Below are positions 16,024 to 24,858 of a DNA stretch of 39,088 bases, one piece after another. The notes under the pieces were generated by a model that saw only the letters and a list, made by a program, of their open reading frames with translations, had not been told where the DNA came from and ran no database searches. A program made the position numbers and the translations under genes. Within the stretch, counting starts at the first letter, position 1. Each line of letters starts with the position of its first letter. The DNA comes from Rubrivivax sp. (lineage in GTDB: Bacteria > Pseudomonadota > Gammaproteobacteria > Burkholderiales > Burkholderiaceae_C): the NCBI GenBank assembly GCA_016790425.1, contig JAEUPF010000123.1:1-39088 (forward strand), read 5' to 3'.

Positions 16024-16998
16024 TCACGCCTGCGGGTGCCCGCCGGTGCTGCCGAGGATGTCGCCGCTGATGAAGCTGGCCGCCGGGTCGGCCAGCAGCA
16101 CATAGAGCGGCGCGATCTCCGCCGGCTGCCCCGGCCGCCCGGTGGGCGACTTGCTGCCGAAGTTCACGAGATCGTCCAGGCTCTGCCCGCCGCCCAGCTG
16201 CAGCGGCGTCCAGAACGGGCCCGGCGCCACTGCATTGACGCGGACGCCCTTGGGCGTGAGCTGCTTGGCCAGCGACTTCGTGAACGAGACGATGGCCGCC
16301 TTCGTCATCGCGTAGTCGATGATGTCCTCGGAGGGGTCGTAAGCCTGGATCGAGGCGGTGTTGATGATCGCCGCCCCCGGCTTCAGGTGCGGCAGCGCCG
16401 CCTGCGTGATCCACAACAGCGCGTACAGGTTGGTCTTGAACGTGTCGTCCATCTGCTCGGGCGTGATGTCCGCCAGCGAGGGGCGCGCCTGCTGATAGGC
16501 GGCGTTGTTGACGAGGATGTCCAGGCCGCCGAGCGCGGCCACCGCGTCGGCCACGAGCTGGGTGCAGAAGGCGTGTTGGCGGATGTCGCCCGGAAGCGGC
16601 ACGGCAAGCCGGCCCTCGGCGGTGATGAGCGCCTTCACTTCGCGCGCGTCGTCTTCCTCTTCGGGCAGGTAGCCGAACGCGACGTCGGCCCCTTCGCGTG
16701 CGAAGGCGATCGCCGCGGCGCGGCCGATGCCCGAATCGCCACCGGTGATGAGCGCCTTGCGGCCGGCGAGCCGGCCCGAACCGCGATACGACTGCTCGCC
16801 GTGGTCGGGGCGCGGCTGCATCTTCGACGCCAGCGCCGGGCGCGGCTGCTGCTGGCGGGGAAACGGCGGCTTGGGGTAGGCGCTGCGGAAGTCGGCGGGA
16901 CGGGCGGCTGGATCAGCGGCCGGGGCGGCGCCGGAAGACGCGCTGGCAGGGGCACCCGCAGCGGCGCGGTGAGGAGAGCCTGGGGCTGGAGCGGTCAT
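16024..16998 (-). CDS. SDR oxidoreductase of the general-stress type (YghA/GSP39-like)
   Basis: A 324-aa short-chain dehydrogenase/reductase. The Rossmann motif TGGDSGIG is at 85-92, NNAA at 164-167 and the catalytic triad is S216, Y229, K233. The roughly 75-residue N-terminal extension ends in K-M-Q-P-R-P-D-H-G-E-Q-S-Y, a segment characteristic of the YghA/GSP39 subgroup. The first 35 residues are Ala/Pro-rich and probably disordered. ATG 16998 has GAGGA about 6 nt upstream. It is convergent with the exporter operon and divergent from a TTT receptor. The physiological substrate is unknown. Confidence 0.9.
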   Translation of the reverse strand: MTAPAPGSPHRAAAGAPASASSGAAPAADPAARPADFRSAYPKPPFPRQQQPRPALASKMQPRPDHGEQSYRGSGRLAGRKALITGGDSGIGRAAAIAFAREGADVAFGYLPEEEDDAREVKALITAEGRLAVPLPGDIRQHAFCTQLVADAVAALGGLDILVNNAAYQQARPSLADITPEQMDDTFKTNLYALLWITQAALPHLKPGAAIINTASIQAYDPSEDIIDYAMTKAAIVSFTKSLAKQLTPKGVRVNAVAPGPFWTPLQLGGGQSLDDLVNFGSKSPTGRPGQPAEIAPLYVLLADPAASFISGDILGSTGGHPQA

Positions 16999-17212
16999 CG
17001 CGGTCCTCGAGGGGCAGCCGGTTCGCTGCAGCCCGGCAACCGCCGTTCCGGGCGCATTGCAGTCGTCCCCGCCGCCCGCGCAGGCTGCGCCCGGCGAGGC
17101 GGCGGCCCGACGGCCTGAACCGGAAGTTCAGGCTGGCTGCTGCCGCCACAGGTCTAGCCAGGACGCCGGCGCCCCGGCCACACTGCGTTCACCCACAGCG
17201 AGGAACACCTTG

Positions 17213-18175
17213 ATGAACCGATTGACCACAGGCCTCGTCGTCGGCGCGCTGGCGCTGTTCGCGGCGGCAGCCGGCGCGCAGACGGCCTACCCCGGCAAGC
17301 CGATCCGATTGGTCGTCCCGCTTCCCGCGGGCGGCCCGAGCGATGCTGCGGCACGCGCGTTGGCCCGGGGCATGGCCGCCGGGCTCGGTCAGGAGGTGCT
17401 GGTGGAGAACCGCCCCGGCGGCAACACCGGTACCGGCGCGGCCGCGGTGCTGCACTCTGCGCCCGACGGCTACACGTTGCTGTTCGCGCCGGCTTCCAAC
17501 GCCGGCCTGCCGCACCTGAGCAAGGCCTCGCCGTACAAGTCGATCGCCGAGTTCTCGCCGATCGCGGCGATCGGCGGCAACACGCAGTGCCTGGTGGTGC
17601 CCAGCAGCGTGCCGGCCAAGACGCTGGCCGAGTTCGCGGCCTATGCAAAGGCCGGCGCCAAGCCGTTGATGCGGGGCTCCAACAACGTCTCGGAGGACAT
17701 GGTGGCGGGTCAGGTCACCGGGGCGCTGGGCATCACGCTCGAACGCGTGCCCTACAAGGGGGCGCCCCAGCTCTTGCCCGACCTGCTCGAAGGCCGGATC
17801 CAGGTCGCGGTGCTGCCGGTGGGTGCCAGCCTTGCGCACGTGCGTGCCGGGCGGCTGGCCATGCTCGGCTGCAGCACGGCCGAACGCATCCCCGCGCTGC
17901 CGGCCGTGCCGACACTGGCCGAGTCGGGCGTCTCGGCCGCGCCGCTGATCACGGCGCACTTCGTGCTCGGGCCCGCGCGGCTGCCGGCAGAGATCATCGA
18001 GCGCCTGGCCGGCGCCGTACGCCAGGCCGCGCAGGCTGCGGAGTTCAAGCAGGAGATGGATCGCCTGTTGATCGTCGGCACGGCCCGGGCGCCGGCCGAG
18101 ACGCGCGAGCTGATGCTGCGGGCCGAGGCGCAGTACGCGCAGTTCGTGCGCGACACCGGCGCGAGCATCGACTGA
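17213..18175 (+). CDS. TTT-family (Bug) periplasmic solute receptor
   Basis: A 320-aa extracytoplasmic carboxylate-binding protein. A Sec signal peptide (1-22) ends at A-G-A-Q, followed by the family motifs Y-P-G-K-P-I-R-L-V-V-P, L-P-A-G-G-P-S-D, V-E-N-R-P-G-G and V-P-Y-K-G-A-P. ATG 17213 has GAGGA 9 nt upstream; a longer upstream frame is not needed. It is a single gene divergent from the SDR, with no membrane TctAB components nearby, so it probably feeds a shared distant pump. The ligand cannot be read from sequence. Confidence 0.9.
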   Translation: MNRLTTGLVVGALALFAAAAGAQTAYPGKPIRLVVPLPAGGPSDAAARALARGMAAGLGQEVLVENRPGGNTGTGAAAVLHSAPDGYTLLFAPASNAGLPHLSKASPYKSIAEFSPIAAIGGNTQCLVVPSSVPAKTLAEFAAYAKAGAKPLMRGSNNVSEDMVAGQVTGALGITLERVPYKGAPQLLPDLLEGRIQVAVLPVGASLAHVRAGRLAMLGCSTAERIPALPAVPTLAESGVSAAPLITAHFVLGPARLPAEIIERLAGAVRQAAQAAEFKQEMDRLLIVGTARAPAETRELMLRAEAQYAQFVRDTGASID

Positions 18176-18375
18176 CCGAAGCGCGTTCAGCGACGGGCCG
18201 GCCAACCGCAGGCACGCCGGCTGTTGACCTTGAGCCAGGGCAGGCCCATGCTGCGCGGCCGCGAGGAAGTACCGCATGGCCTCGGGCGCGTCCGCTGGCA
18301 AGGGAGTGTGGCGTGACCGCGGGTGGATCGGCAATCGTGGCCGGCCCTGCGGCACGCAACTGATGGAGCCCCACC

Positions 18376-19182
18376 GTGAATGCGCCCAACGCCGCGCCCC
18401 CGTCGCCCCGCTTCGTCTTCGACGACGGGGCCGCCTACGAGCAGATGATGGGCCGCTGGAGCGCGCTGGTGGCCGAGCCCTTCCTCGCGTGGCTTGCGCT
18501 GCCCGAGGGTCTGGCCTGGCTGGACGACGGCTGCGGCAACGGCGCCTTCACCGAGGCGCTGCTCGTCCGGCAACGCCCGTCGTCGCTCGTCGGGGTCGAC
18601 CCGGCGCCGGCGCAGCTGGCGTTCGCTCGCCAGCGGGCCGGCACACAGGGGGTCCGCTTCCTGGAAGGCGATGCCCAGGCGCTGCCGCTGCCGGACGCGT
18701 GCGTCGACGCCGCCGTGATGGCATTGGTGCTCTTCTTCCTGCCCGACCCCGCCCAGGGCCTGCGGGAGCTCGTGCGCGTCGTGCGCTCCGGCGGCACGGT
18801 CGCCGCGTACCACTGGGACCTGGCCGGCGGCGGCTTCCCGCTGCAGCCGATCCTCGATGCCGTGCATGCCGAGGGCCACGAGTCCCGCACGCCGCCGAGC
18901 ACCTGGGCTGCGGCGCTGGAAGCGTCGGAACACTTGTGGCGCGCGGCCGGCCTGGTCGAGGTGCAGACACGGCAGTTCGAGGTGCGCCGCCGCTTCGACA
19001 CCTTCGAGGACTTCTGGCGCACGGCGTACGGCAGCCCGCGCCTGCGCGAGCTGTTCGCTTCGTTGTCGCCGCCGGCCCTGCAACGGCTGACCGAGCGCGT
19101 GCGAACGCAGCTCGACCCTGCAGGCCGGGAACCGCTTGTTCTCGTGGCGAGGGCAAATGCCGTGAAGGGGCGCAGGGACTGA
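18376..19182 (+). CDS. Class I SAM-dependent methyltransferase (UbiE/type 11-like)
   Basis: A 268-aa Rossmann-fold methyltransferase. SAM motif I is D-D-G-C-G-N-G (50-56), the acidic residue after strand 2 is in V-G-V-D-P, motif II is E-G-D-A-Q-A-L-P-L-P-D and motif III follows around V-M-A-L-V-L-F-F-L-P-D-P. These features fit small-molecule methyltransferases of the type 11 domain. The start is GTG 18376 with GGAG 8 nt upstream. It is a single gene flanked by two gaps of about 200 bases. The substrate is unknown. Confidence 0.85.
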   Translation: MNAPNAAPPSPRFVFDDGAAYEQMMGRWSALVAEPFLAWLALPEGLAWLDDGCGNGAFTEALLVRQRPSSLVGVDPAPAQLAFARQRAGTQGVRFLEGDAQALPLPDACVDAAVMALVLFFLPDPAQGLRELVRVVRSGGTVAAYHWDLAGGGFPLQPILDAVHAEGHESRTPPSTWAAALEASEHLWRAAGLVEVQTRQFEVRRRFDTFEDFWRTAYGSPRLRELFASLSPPALQRLTERVRTQLDPAGREPLVLVARANAVKGRRD

Positions 19183-19410
19183 ATGATCGTATGAGGAAGC
19201 AGTGTCACCGCTCGCCCAGGGCGGCACACTCTTTCGAAACGGTGTCAGAGCTGCCCGAACTTGCCGCCCGAAGAGCAGCCGCTCGAGCCGGCTTGCGCAG
19301 GGGTCAATGCATGACGGGGCGTCGATTCCGCCCGCACGCGACTCACGACTCCGACAGGGCCAATCGTCGGTCTTCGGAGTGCAAGCGCCGGTGGCGCAGC
19401 CATGTGCCGC

Positions 19411-20388
19411 TCACTCTGGCAGTACCCCGATCTCCTTCACGATTTCACCCCAGCGCGCCGATTCGGCCTTGAGAAAGGCACCGACCTGCGCGACCCCCAT
19501 GCTGCCATCGACGATCGGTCCGATGGCCGCGATGCGCTCGGCGATGTCCTTGTCGCCCAGCAGCGCATTGCAGTCACGGTTGAAACGCTCGATCGCGGCG
19601 GCCGGCGTGCCGACCGGTGCAACCACGGCGAACCAGCCCACCATGTCGAAGCCGGCGTACTTCTCGGCCAGCGCCGGCACCTCCCCCCATCCGGCCACGC
19701 GCTGTGCGGCTGTCGTCGCCAGTACGCGCAGCCTGCCTTGCCTGGCCAGCGCTGCGGTGGAAGCCAGGTCGGCCACCATCGCCTCCACGTGGCCGCCCAT
19801 CAGGTCTTGCGTGCCGACGCCGACCGACGCGTAGGGCACCAGATTGGCCCTCGCGCCGCTGCGCGCATTGAACAGGCGAGCGATCATGCCGCTGAAGGTG
19901 CGCGGGCCTTCGTTGCCGAGGGTCAGCGTGCCGGGTGCGGCCTTCGAGCGCGCGACCAGATCCTCGACGGACTTCAGCGGGGACTCGGCGCGCACCAGCA
20001 GCGCGAACGGGCTGCGCGCGATGAAGGCCACCGGCACGAAGTCCTTCGCCGGATCGTACGGCAGGACCTTGAACAGCAGCGGATTGGTCACCAGCGCCGC
20101 GGTGGTCGCGAAGTAGAACGTGCTGCCGTCGCCGGGCGAGCGCGCGGCGGCCTGGGCGCCGATCGTGTTCTGACCGCCGGGCTTGTTCTCGATCACCACC
20201 ACCTGGCCCCACAGCTTGCCGAGCCGGTCGCCGAGGGCGCGCGCCACGTTGTCGGGCCCGGATCCCGGCGGCTGCGACAGGATCCAGCGCACCGGCCTGT
20301 CGGGCCAGGTATCCGCCTTCACCGGCGCGCCCATGGCGGCGAGCGCAGCGCTGGCGGCGCCGCCCAGGGCAAATGAACGTCGTTGCAT
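19411..20388 (-). CDS. TTT-family (Bug) receptor with a Tat-like signal
   Basis: A 325-aa solute receptor, last gene of the leftward operon 19411-24770. The N-terminus M-Q-R-R-S-F-A-L-G-G is a twin-arginine-type signal, so it may be exported folded. Family motifs are W-P-D-R-P-V-R-W-I-L, Q-P-P-G-S-G-P-D-N and V-I-E-N-K-P-G-G. ATG 20388 is preferred over GTG 20394 because GAGGAA lies 7 nt before it. Its ligand is probably the substrate of the operon's FAH and dehydrogenase enzymes. Confidence 0.9.
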   Translation of the reverse strand: MQRRSFALGGAASAALAAMGAPVKADTWPDRPVRWILSQPPGSGPDNVARALGDRLGKLWGQVVVIENKPGGQNTIGAQAAARSPGDGSTFYFATTAALVTNPLLFKVLPYDPAKDFVPVAFIARSPFALLVRAESPLKSVEDLVARSKAAPGTLTLGNEGPRTFSGMIARLFNARSGARANLVPYASVGVGTQDLMGGHVEAMVADLASTAALARQGRLRVLATTAAQRVAGWGEVPALAEKYAGFDMVGWFAVVAPVGTPAAAIERFNRDCNALLGDKDIAERIAAIGPIVDGSMGVAQVGAFLKAESARWGEIVKEIGVLPE

Positions 20389-20446
20389 CGTCACCTTCCT
20401 CGTCGTGGGTGAAAGTCCAATGTCCGTCGAACGCCCGGGCGCGCCG

Positions 20447-21313
20447 TCACGCCGCTTCGGCCTCGATCGGGGTGCGCAGCACTCCGATGCGCTCGACCTC
20501 GATCTCGATCGTGTCGCCCGGCTTCATCCAGACCGGTGGCGTGCGTGACTGGCCGACGCCGCCCGGTGTGCCCATCACGATCACGTCGCCCGGATCGAGC
20601 GTCATGCACTGTGCGAGCAGGTGGATCGTTTCGTCGACCGCGAAGATCATGTCGCTGGTGTTGGCGCTCTGCATCACCCGGCCGTTGAGGCGGCTCTCGA
20701 TGTGCAGGCCCGAGGCCCCCGGCGGCAGCTCGTCTGCCGTGACCAGCACCGGCCCGAAGGGCCCGGTGGCATCGAAGTTCTTGCCGATGGTCCATTGGCC
20801 GGTGCGCTTCTGGTAGTCGCGCACCGAGATGTCGTTGAAGCAGCTGTAGCCGAACACGAACTCGAGTGCGCGCGAGCGCTCGACGTGGCGCGGCACGCGG
20901 GCGCCGATCACCACGGCCAGCTCCGCCTCGTAGTCGAGCTTGTCCGACACCTTCGGCACCAGCGCCGGTTCGCCATGGGGCAGCAACGAACTCTTCCCGC
21001 GGTAGAAGAACCACGGGTAGTCGGGCTTGTCCCTGCCGCCCTCCTTCGCGTGATCGAAGTAGTTGAGGCCGAGGCAGATGATCTTGCCGGGTTCCGGCAC
21101 CAGCGGCGCGAGCCGCTGCTCGGCGAGTTCCAGCCGGGCCGCGCCCGAAGCGATGGCCGCCGCCCCTTCGAGGCGAAGGTCGGCCCCTGCGGACAGCGCA
21201 GCGCGCAGGTCGGCCGCCACCCCGGGACGGGCGTCGGCGAGGTCGATGATCGACGCCGCGTCGACGACAGCCAGACGCGGCTGCGCGCCACGCAGGTAGG
21301 TCACGAATCGCAT
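20447..21313 (-). CDS. Fumarylacetoacetate hydrolase (FAH) family protein
   Basis: A 288-aa enzyme of the FAH superfamily, whose members hydrolyse, decarboxylate or tautomerise beta-keto and 2-oxo acids using Mg2+ or Mn2+. The metal-ligand pattern is present: D-Y-E-A-E-L-A-V-V-I-G and F-N-D-I-S-V-R-D-Y-Q, plus M-G-T-P-G-G-V-G. The N-terminal domain (about 1-70) precedes the catalytic fold, as in the 280-aa bacterial members. AAGGAA is 6 nt before the ATG. It shares an operon with a second, distinct FAH protein (23871), so the two probably act on successive intermediates. Confidence 0.9.
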   Translation of the reverse strand: MRFVTYLRGAQPRLAVVDAASIIDLADARPGVAADLRAALSAGADLRLEGAAAIASGAARLELAEQRLAPLVPEPGKIICLGLNYFDHAKEGGRDKPDYPWFFYRGKSSLLPHGEPALVPKVSDKLDYEAELAVVIGARVPRHVERSRALEFVFGYSCFNDISVRDYQKRTGQWTIGKNFDATGPFGPVLVTADELPPGASGLHIESRLNGRVMQSANTSDMIFAVDETIHLLAQCMTLDPGDVIVMGTPGGVGQSRTPPVWMKPGDTIEIEVERIGVLRTPIEAEAA

Positions 21314-21448
21314 GCGGGTTCCTTCATGTCGAGCCGGTTCATTCGTCGCGACCCAGTTCGCTCGCGGTGAGCGGCAGCGCCGCGTGGTCCGTGCGGCGCT
21401 TGTAGGCGCCGTTCGGAGCCACCGCCAAGGTCAAGGCGTCGTCGAGGT

Positions 21449-22411
21449 TCACGGCTTCCGAGCCGGCGCCGCCGGGGCCGGCAGCTCGTCGGCCAGCAGC
21501 GCCAGGCCGCGGCGAAGCATCCCCGCGTAGCGCTCGCTCTCGGCCTGGCGCTCGGCCGGTGGCCAGACGAAGAACCCGCGGCCAGCCTTCAGGCCGAAGT
21601 GGCCCGCGCTCACGTGGTCCTGCAGCGTCCTCGACGGCACCGCCGCGCTGCACAGGGATGGATAGATCGTGGCGGCGGCGGCGCAATGAACGTCGAGGCC
21701 GCCGTGATCACGCTGGAGCACCGGGCCCGCGGCAAGGAACCGGAAGCCGAAGCCGAATCGCACGGCCGCATCCACGTCCTCCGGCGAGGCCACGCCATCG
21801 TCGATGAGGGCGAAGGCTTCGCGCGCGAGCGCATGCTGCAGGCGATTGGCCAGAAATCCAGGCAAGTCCTTGCGCACCAGCACCGGCACGCTGCCGCACC
21901 CCCGCATCCATGCCACCAGATCCTCGGCGGCACGCTCGTCGCTCGCCGGGCCCATCACGACCTCGACCAGCGGCACCAGATGGGCCGGCATGAAGAAGTG
22001 CAGGCCGAACATGCGGCGCGCGCCCGCCAGTCCCGAGCCGATCTCGCGAATCGGGATGCCCGAACTGTTGCTCGTCAGCAAGGCGTTGGCAGGCGCGAGG
22101 CGGTCCAGTTCGGCGAAGACCTGCCGCTTCACGCCCAGCTCTTCCGGAACGTTCTCGACGACGAGGTCCACGTCGGTCCAGTCGACCTCGGCCAGCGTCG
22201 CCGCGGTGTCCAGTGCGGCACCGGCGGCGCGGTCCACCGGCAGCAGACCGCGCACCCGCTCGGCCGCAGCAGCACTTCGAGCGGCGCCGGCATCGACGAG
22301 CGTGACCCGGCTGCCGCCGCGGGCCAGAACGACGGCCACGTCGCTGCCCATCGTGCCGCAGCCGACCACCACGGCATGACGCAGCGCAGGTGTCGCTGGA
22401 GTGCGGTTCAT
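21449..22411 (-). CDS. 3-hydroxyacyl-CoA dehydrogenase-family protein
   Basis: A 320-aa NAD-dependent dehydrogenase with both domains of the 3HCDH family. The Rossmann motif is G-C-G-T-M-G (17-22); family motifs E-N-V-P-E-E, S-N-S-S-G-I-P-I and G-L-H-F-F-M-P-A-H-L-V-P-L-V-E-V-V follow, the last resembling the H-F-F-N-P motif around the catalytic His. No enoyl-CoA hydratase domain is attached. Such stand-alone proteins include 3-hydroxybutyryl-CoA, L-carnitine and L-gulonate dehydrogenases, so a hydroxy acid rather than a CoA ester is possible. ATG 22411 lies 8 nt after the PEBP stop and has no clear ribosome binding site, suggesting coupling. Confidence 0.85.
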   Translation of the reverse strand: MNRTPATPALRHAVVVGCGTMGSDVAVVLARGGSRVTLVDAGAARSAAAAERVRGLLPVDRAAGAALDTAATLAEVDWTDVDLVVENVPEELGVKRQVFAELDRLAPANALLTSNSSGIPIREIGSGLAGARRMFGLHFFMPAHLVPLVEVVMGPASDERAAEDLVAWMRGCGSVPVLVRKDLPGFLANRLQHALAREAFALIDDGVASPEDVDAAVRFGFGFRFLAAGPVLQRDHGGLDVHCAAAATIYPSLCSAAVPSRTLQDHVSAGHFGLKAGRGFFVWPPAERQAESERYAGMLRRGLALLADELPAPAAPARKP

Positions 22412-22419
22412 GATGACGA

Positions 22420-23001
22420 TCAGTGTGCGAAGCGCACGACCAGGCTGGCCGCACCGAGGGCCTTGCCGTTCAACGCCTCGAGCAGCTGGCCCTTGGTCAG
22501 GCCCGGTGACAGCGCACCCGGCTCGAGCGACGTGGCGATGAGCGTGAAGACGTAGTGCTGCGGCGCATTGCCGCGCGGGGGGCAGGGGCCGAGATAGGCC
22601 ATGCCCGGGGTGTTCCTGCCTGCCGTGAACCGGGTGGGGGTCGACGTGGCCTCGCCCTCTGCCAGCCCGGAGACCGTGGCCGGGATGCCATAGGCCGTCC
22701 AGTGGTTGACGCCGAGGCCGGAGCGACCGGCCTGGTCGTCCATCAGGATCGCGAAGCTGCGTGTCCCCTGGGGCGGTCGTGCCCATGCCAGTGCGGGGGA
22801 GAGGTTCTCACCGACGCAGTTCGGATTGCCAGGGTTCTTCCCTGCATAGGGCCGGCTCAACATGGCGTTGTCGTCGAACGTCGGCGAGCTGAGCGTGAAG
22901 CCGGCCTGTGGGGGCGTGCCGGGCATGGCAGTGCAGGCGCTCAGCAGCAACACCAGAAAGGGCGATGCCATCGCCTTCGATGCGATTCGGTGTCCGGGCA
23001 T
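22420..23001 (-). CDS. PEBP / YbhB-YbcL family lipoprotein
   Basis: A 193-aa phosphatidylethanolamine-binding-protein-like protein. The signal peptide ends in a lipobox L20-S-A-C23, so it is probably a lipoprotein. Family motifs are G-V-N-H-W-T-A-Y-G-I-P and L-G-P-C-P-P-R-G-N-A-P-Q-H-Y-V-F-T-L; the usual DPDAP reads D-D-Q-A-G. ATG 23001 has AGGAG 7 nt upstream, which decides against the longer upstream start. Bacterial YbhB/YbcL proteins have no firm biochemical role. Placement between a dehydrogenase and an SDR inside a catabolic operon is unexpected. Confidence 0.88.
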   Translation of the reverse strand: MPGHRIASKAMASPFLVLLLSACTAMPGTPPQAGFTLSSPTFDDNAMLSRPYAGKNPGNPNCVGENLSPALAWARPPQGTRSFAILMDDQAGRSGLGVNHWTAYGIPATVSGLAEGEATSTPTRFTAGRNTPGMAYLGPCPPRGNAPQHYVFTLIATSLEPGALSPGLTKGQLLEALNGKALGAASLVVRFAH

Positions 23002-23067
23002 GTGCCGTCTCCTGTGGGTGCTGATGCCGTCCAATGCGTGAGAGCGCGCCATGGCGGTCGATGGCCC

Positions 23068-23844
23068 TCAGGCGCCGACCATCGCCAGGCCGCCGTTGCA
23101 GAGCAGGAACTGGCCGGTCATGTGGCGCGAGTCTTCGGCCGCGAGGAACAAGGTCGGCCCGACCATGTCCTCGGGCGTCGCGATGCGTCCGAGCGGGGTC
23201 TGTCGCAGCACCTCTTCCCGTCGGCCGGTCTTCCAGTCGTGCCGGTTCTTCAGCGCCTCGGTCTCCATGAACGCGGCGCCCAGGGTGTTGACGCGCACCT
23301 TCGGTGCCAGCGCACGGGCGTACGACTTCGTGATGCCGATGACTGCGTACTTCGCCGCCGCGTACTGCGGCGCGCGGGGGCTGCCGGCGATCACCACCTG
23401 CGAGCCGATGTTGACGATCACGCCGCCGTCACCGTCGACCATGCGCGAGCCGACCTCGTGCGTCATGAACATCGTGCCCTTGACGTCGACTGCCAGCGTG
23501 TGGTCGATCACCTGCTCGTCGAACTCGCGCCACGAACGCTGATCGGAGGCCATGTCGCCGACGTTGTTGACGAGCACGGAGACCGGGCCGAACTCGAAGG
23601 CGGTCTTGCAGATCCGGCGCACGTCGTCCAGACGCGCGATGTCTCCTTGCACGGTGGTCGCCCTGCGTCCGAGCGATCGGGCCATCGCGGCCACCTGTTC
23701 GGCACCTGCGGACGAGCTGTTGTAGTGCACGACGACGTCCGCGCCTTCGCGCGCAAACGCTTCGACGAGCACCGCGCCGAAGCCGCGCCCCGCGCCGGTC
23801 ACGAGCACCACCTGGTCCTGAAACCGACCTCTTGCCTGGCTCAT
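23068..23844 (-). CDS. SDR family oxidoreductase
   Basis: A 258-aa classical short-chain dehydrogenase. TGAGRGFG (16-23) binds NAD(P), NNVG is at 93-96 and the catalytic residues are S148, Y161 and K165. The C-terminus has G-R-I-A-T-P-E-D-M and G-Q-F-L-L-C-N-G-G as in FabG-like enzymes. ATG 23844 has GGAG 6 nt upstream. It is second in the operon, 26 bases after the FAH gene. A hydroxy/keto acid substrate is inferred from the neighbours. Confidence 0.92.
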   Translation of the reverse strand: MSQARGRFQDQVVLVTGAGRGFGAVLVEAFAREGADVVVHYNSSSAGAEQVAAMARSLGRRATTVQGDIARLDDVRRICKTAFEFGPVSVLVNNVGDMASDQRSWREFDEQVIDHTLAVDVKGTMFMTHEVGSRMVDGDGGVIVNIGSQVVIAGSPRAPQYAAAKYAVIGITKSYARALAPKVRVNTLGAAFMETEALKNRHDWKTGRREEVLRQTPLGRIATPEDMVGPTLFLAAEDSRHMTGQFLLCNGGLAMVGA

Positions 23845-23870
23845 GGCTGCTCCGCTGCGATCCGTCACGT

Positions 23871-24770
23871 CTAGAACCCCTGCCAGGCCGGTGCGTCGAC
23901 GCCGTGGCCTTCCTTCCAACTCACGACGCGGTTGCGCAGGGTGCCGATGCCCTCGATGCTCGCCTCGATCAGATCGCCCGGCTTCAGGTACCACGCCTGC
24001 GGATCCTTGCTGAAAGCGGCGACCCCTGCCACGGTGCCCGTCGTCACGATGTCGCCCGCCGAGTAGCCTGCGGGCGAGAACTTGCTCACCAGTTGCGGCA
24101 GCGTGACCAGGAGGTTGCGCGTATTCGAAACCTGACGCTTCTCGCCGTTCACCGTCAGCAGCAGGTCGAGCTTGTAGGGATCGGGAATCTCGTCTGCAGT
24201 GACGATCCACGGTCCGAAGGGACAGAAGGTGTCGATCGACTTGCTGAAGACAAAGTTCTTCGACTGCATTTCGCGCCGCTGGATGTCGCGCGCGGTGACG
24301 TCGTTGAAGATCACGTAGCCGGCGATCACGTCGGCGGCCTGCTCGACGCTCAGATGCTTGCTCGCCTTGCCGATGATCATCGCGAACTCGAGCTCGTAGT
24401 CGAGCTCCTTCGTCAGGTGTTCCGGGTAGATGATCGGATCGTCCGGGCCGATGATCGCGTCGGGATTCTGGAAGAACATGATCCAGGGGTGGATCTCCGC
24501 GACCCAGTTGGCGCGCTTGCCTTCCTCACCGTGCTCGGCGTAGTTGCCGGCCGTGTGGAAGATCTTCTTGGGAATGATCGGTGCGTTGAGCTTGACGTCG
24601 ACGAGTCTGAAGCGGTCCTTCGTCCGAAGCCTGTCCGCTTCGGCAGCGACGTGCATGCCGCCCATCTCGAACAGTCGGCGCATGTCACTGACATCGACGG
24701 CAGTGACGTGGTCTCCTTCGACGATGCCGACGCGCTGGCGGCCGTCCTTCGTGAATGTGGCGAGTTTCAT
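23871..24770 (-). CDS. Fumarylacetoacetate hydrolase (FAH) family protein
   Basis: A 299-aa FAH-superfamily enzyme, promoter-proximal gene of the operon. Metal-site motifs are L-D-Y-E-L-E-F-A-M-I-I-G and F-N-D-V-T-A-R-D-I-Q, with T-T-G-T-V-A-G-V near the C-terminus. It differs clearly from the other FAH protein of the operon (20447), for example in a longer N-terminal part and Q-S-K-N-F-V-F-S-K-S. ATG 24770 has AGGAAGG about 6 nt upstream. Hydrolysis or decarboxylation of a 2-oxo or beta-diketo acid is typical; the exact substrate is not predictable. Confidence 0.9.
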   Translation of the reverse strand: MKLATFTKDGRQRVGIVEGDHVTAVDVSDMRRLFEMGGMHVAAEADRLRTKDRFRLVDVKLNAPIIPKKIFHTAGNYAEHGEEGKRANWVAEIHPWIMFFQNPDAIIGPDDPIIYPEHLTKELDYELEFAMIIGKASKHLSVEQAADVIAGYVIFNDVTARDIQRREMQSKNFVFSKSIDTFCPFGPWIVTADEIPDPYKLDLLLTVNGEKRQVSNTRNLLVTLPQLVSKFSPAGYSAGDIVTTGTVAGVAAFSKDPQAWYLKPGDLIEASIEGIGTLRNRVVSWKEGHGVDAPAWQGF

Positions 24771-24829
24771 CGGCGCCTTCCTGGGCTTCCTGCAACGCCC
24801 GGCATGCTGCCGCCCTTCAACCCTCGGAA

Positions 24830-24858
24830 CCAATACTCCTTATTGCATGTGCTATTGG
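24830..24858. promoter_or_regulatory. CAATA/TATTG repeat array, probable LysR operator
   Basis: CAATA (24831-24835) and TATTG (24841-24845) form a perfect inverted repeat with a 5-base spacer. A second TATTGG (24853-24858) mirrors CCAATA (24830-24835). This lies in an unusually AT-rich stretch of the divergent region between the FAH operon and the LysR gene, as expected for a LysR binding site. TTGCAT (24843-24848) and TTATGG (24865-24870), 16 bases apart, may be the LysR gene's promoter. Confidence 0.5.

Noticed and set aside
18224-18252. TTGACC ... CATGCT as a promoter for the methyltransferase gene
   Set aside because: The -10 part matches only half of the consensus, and the site is more than 120 bases before the start codon.
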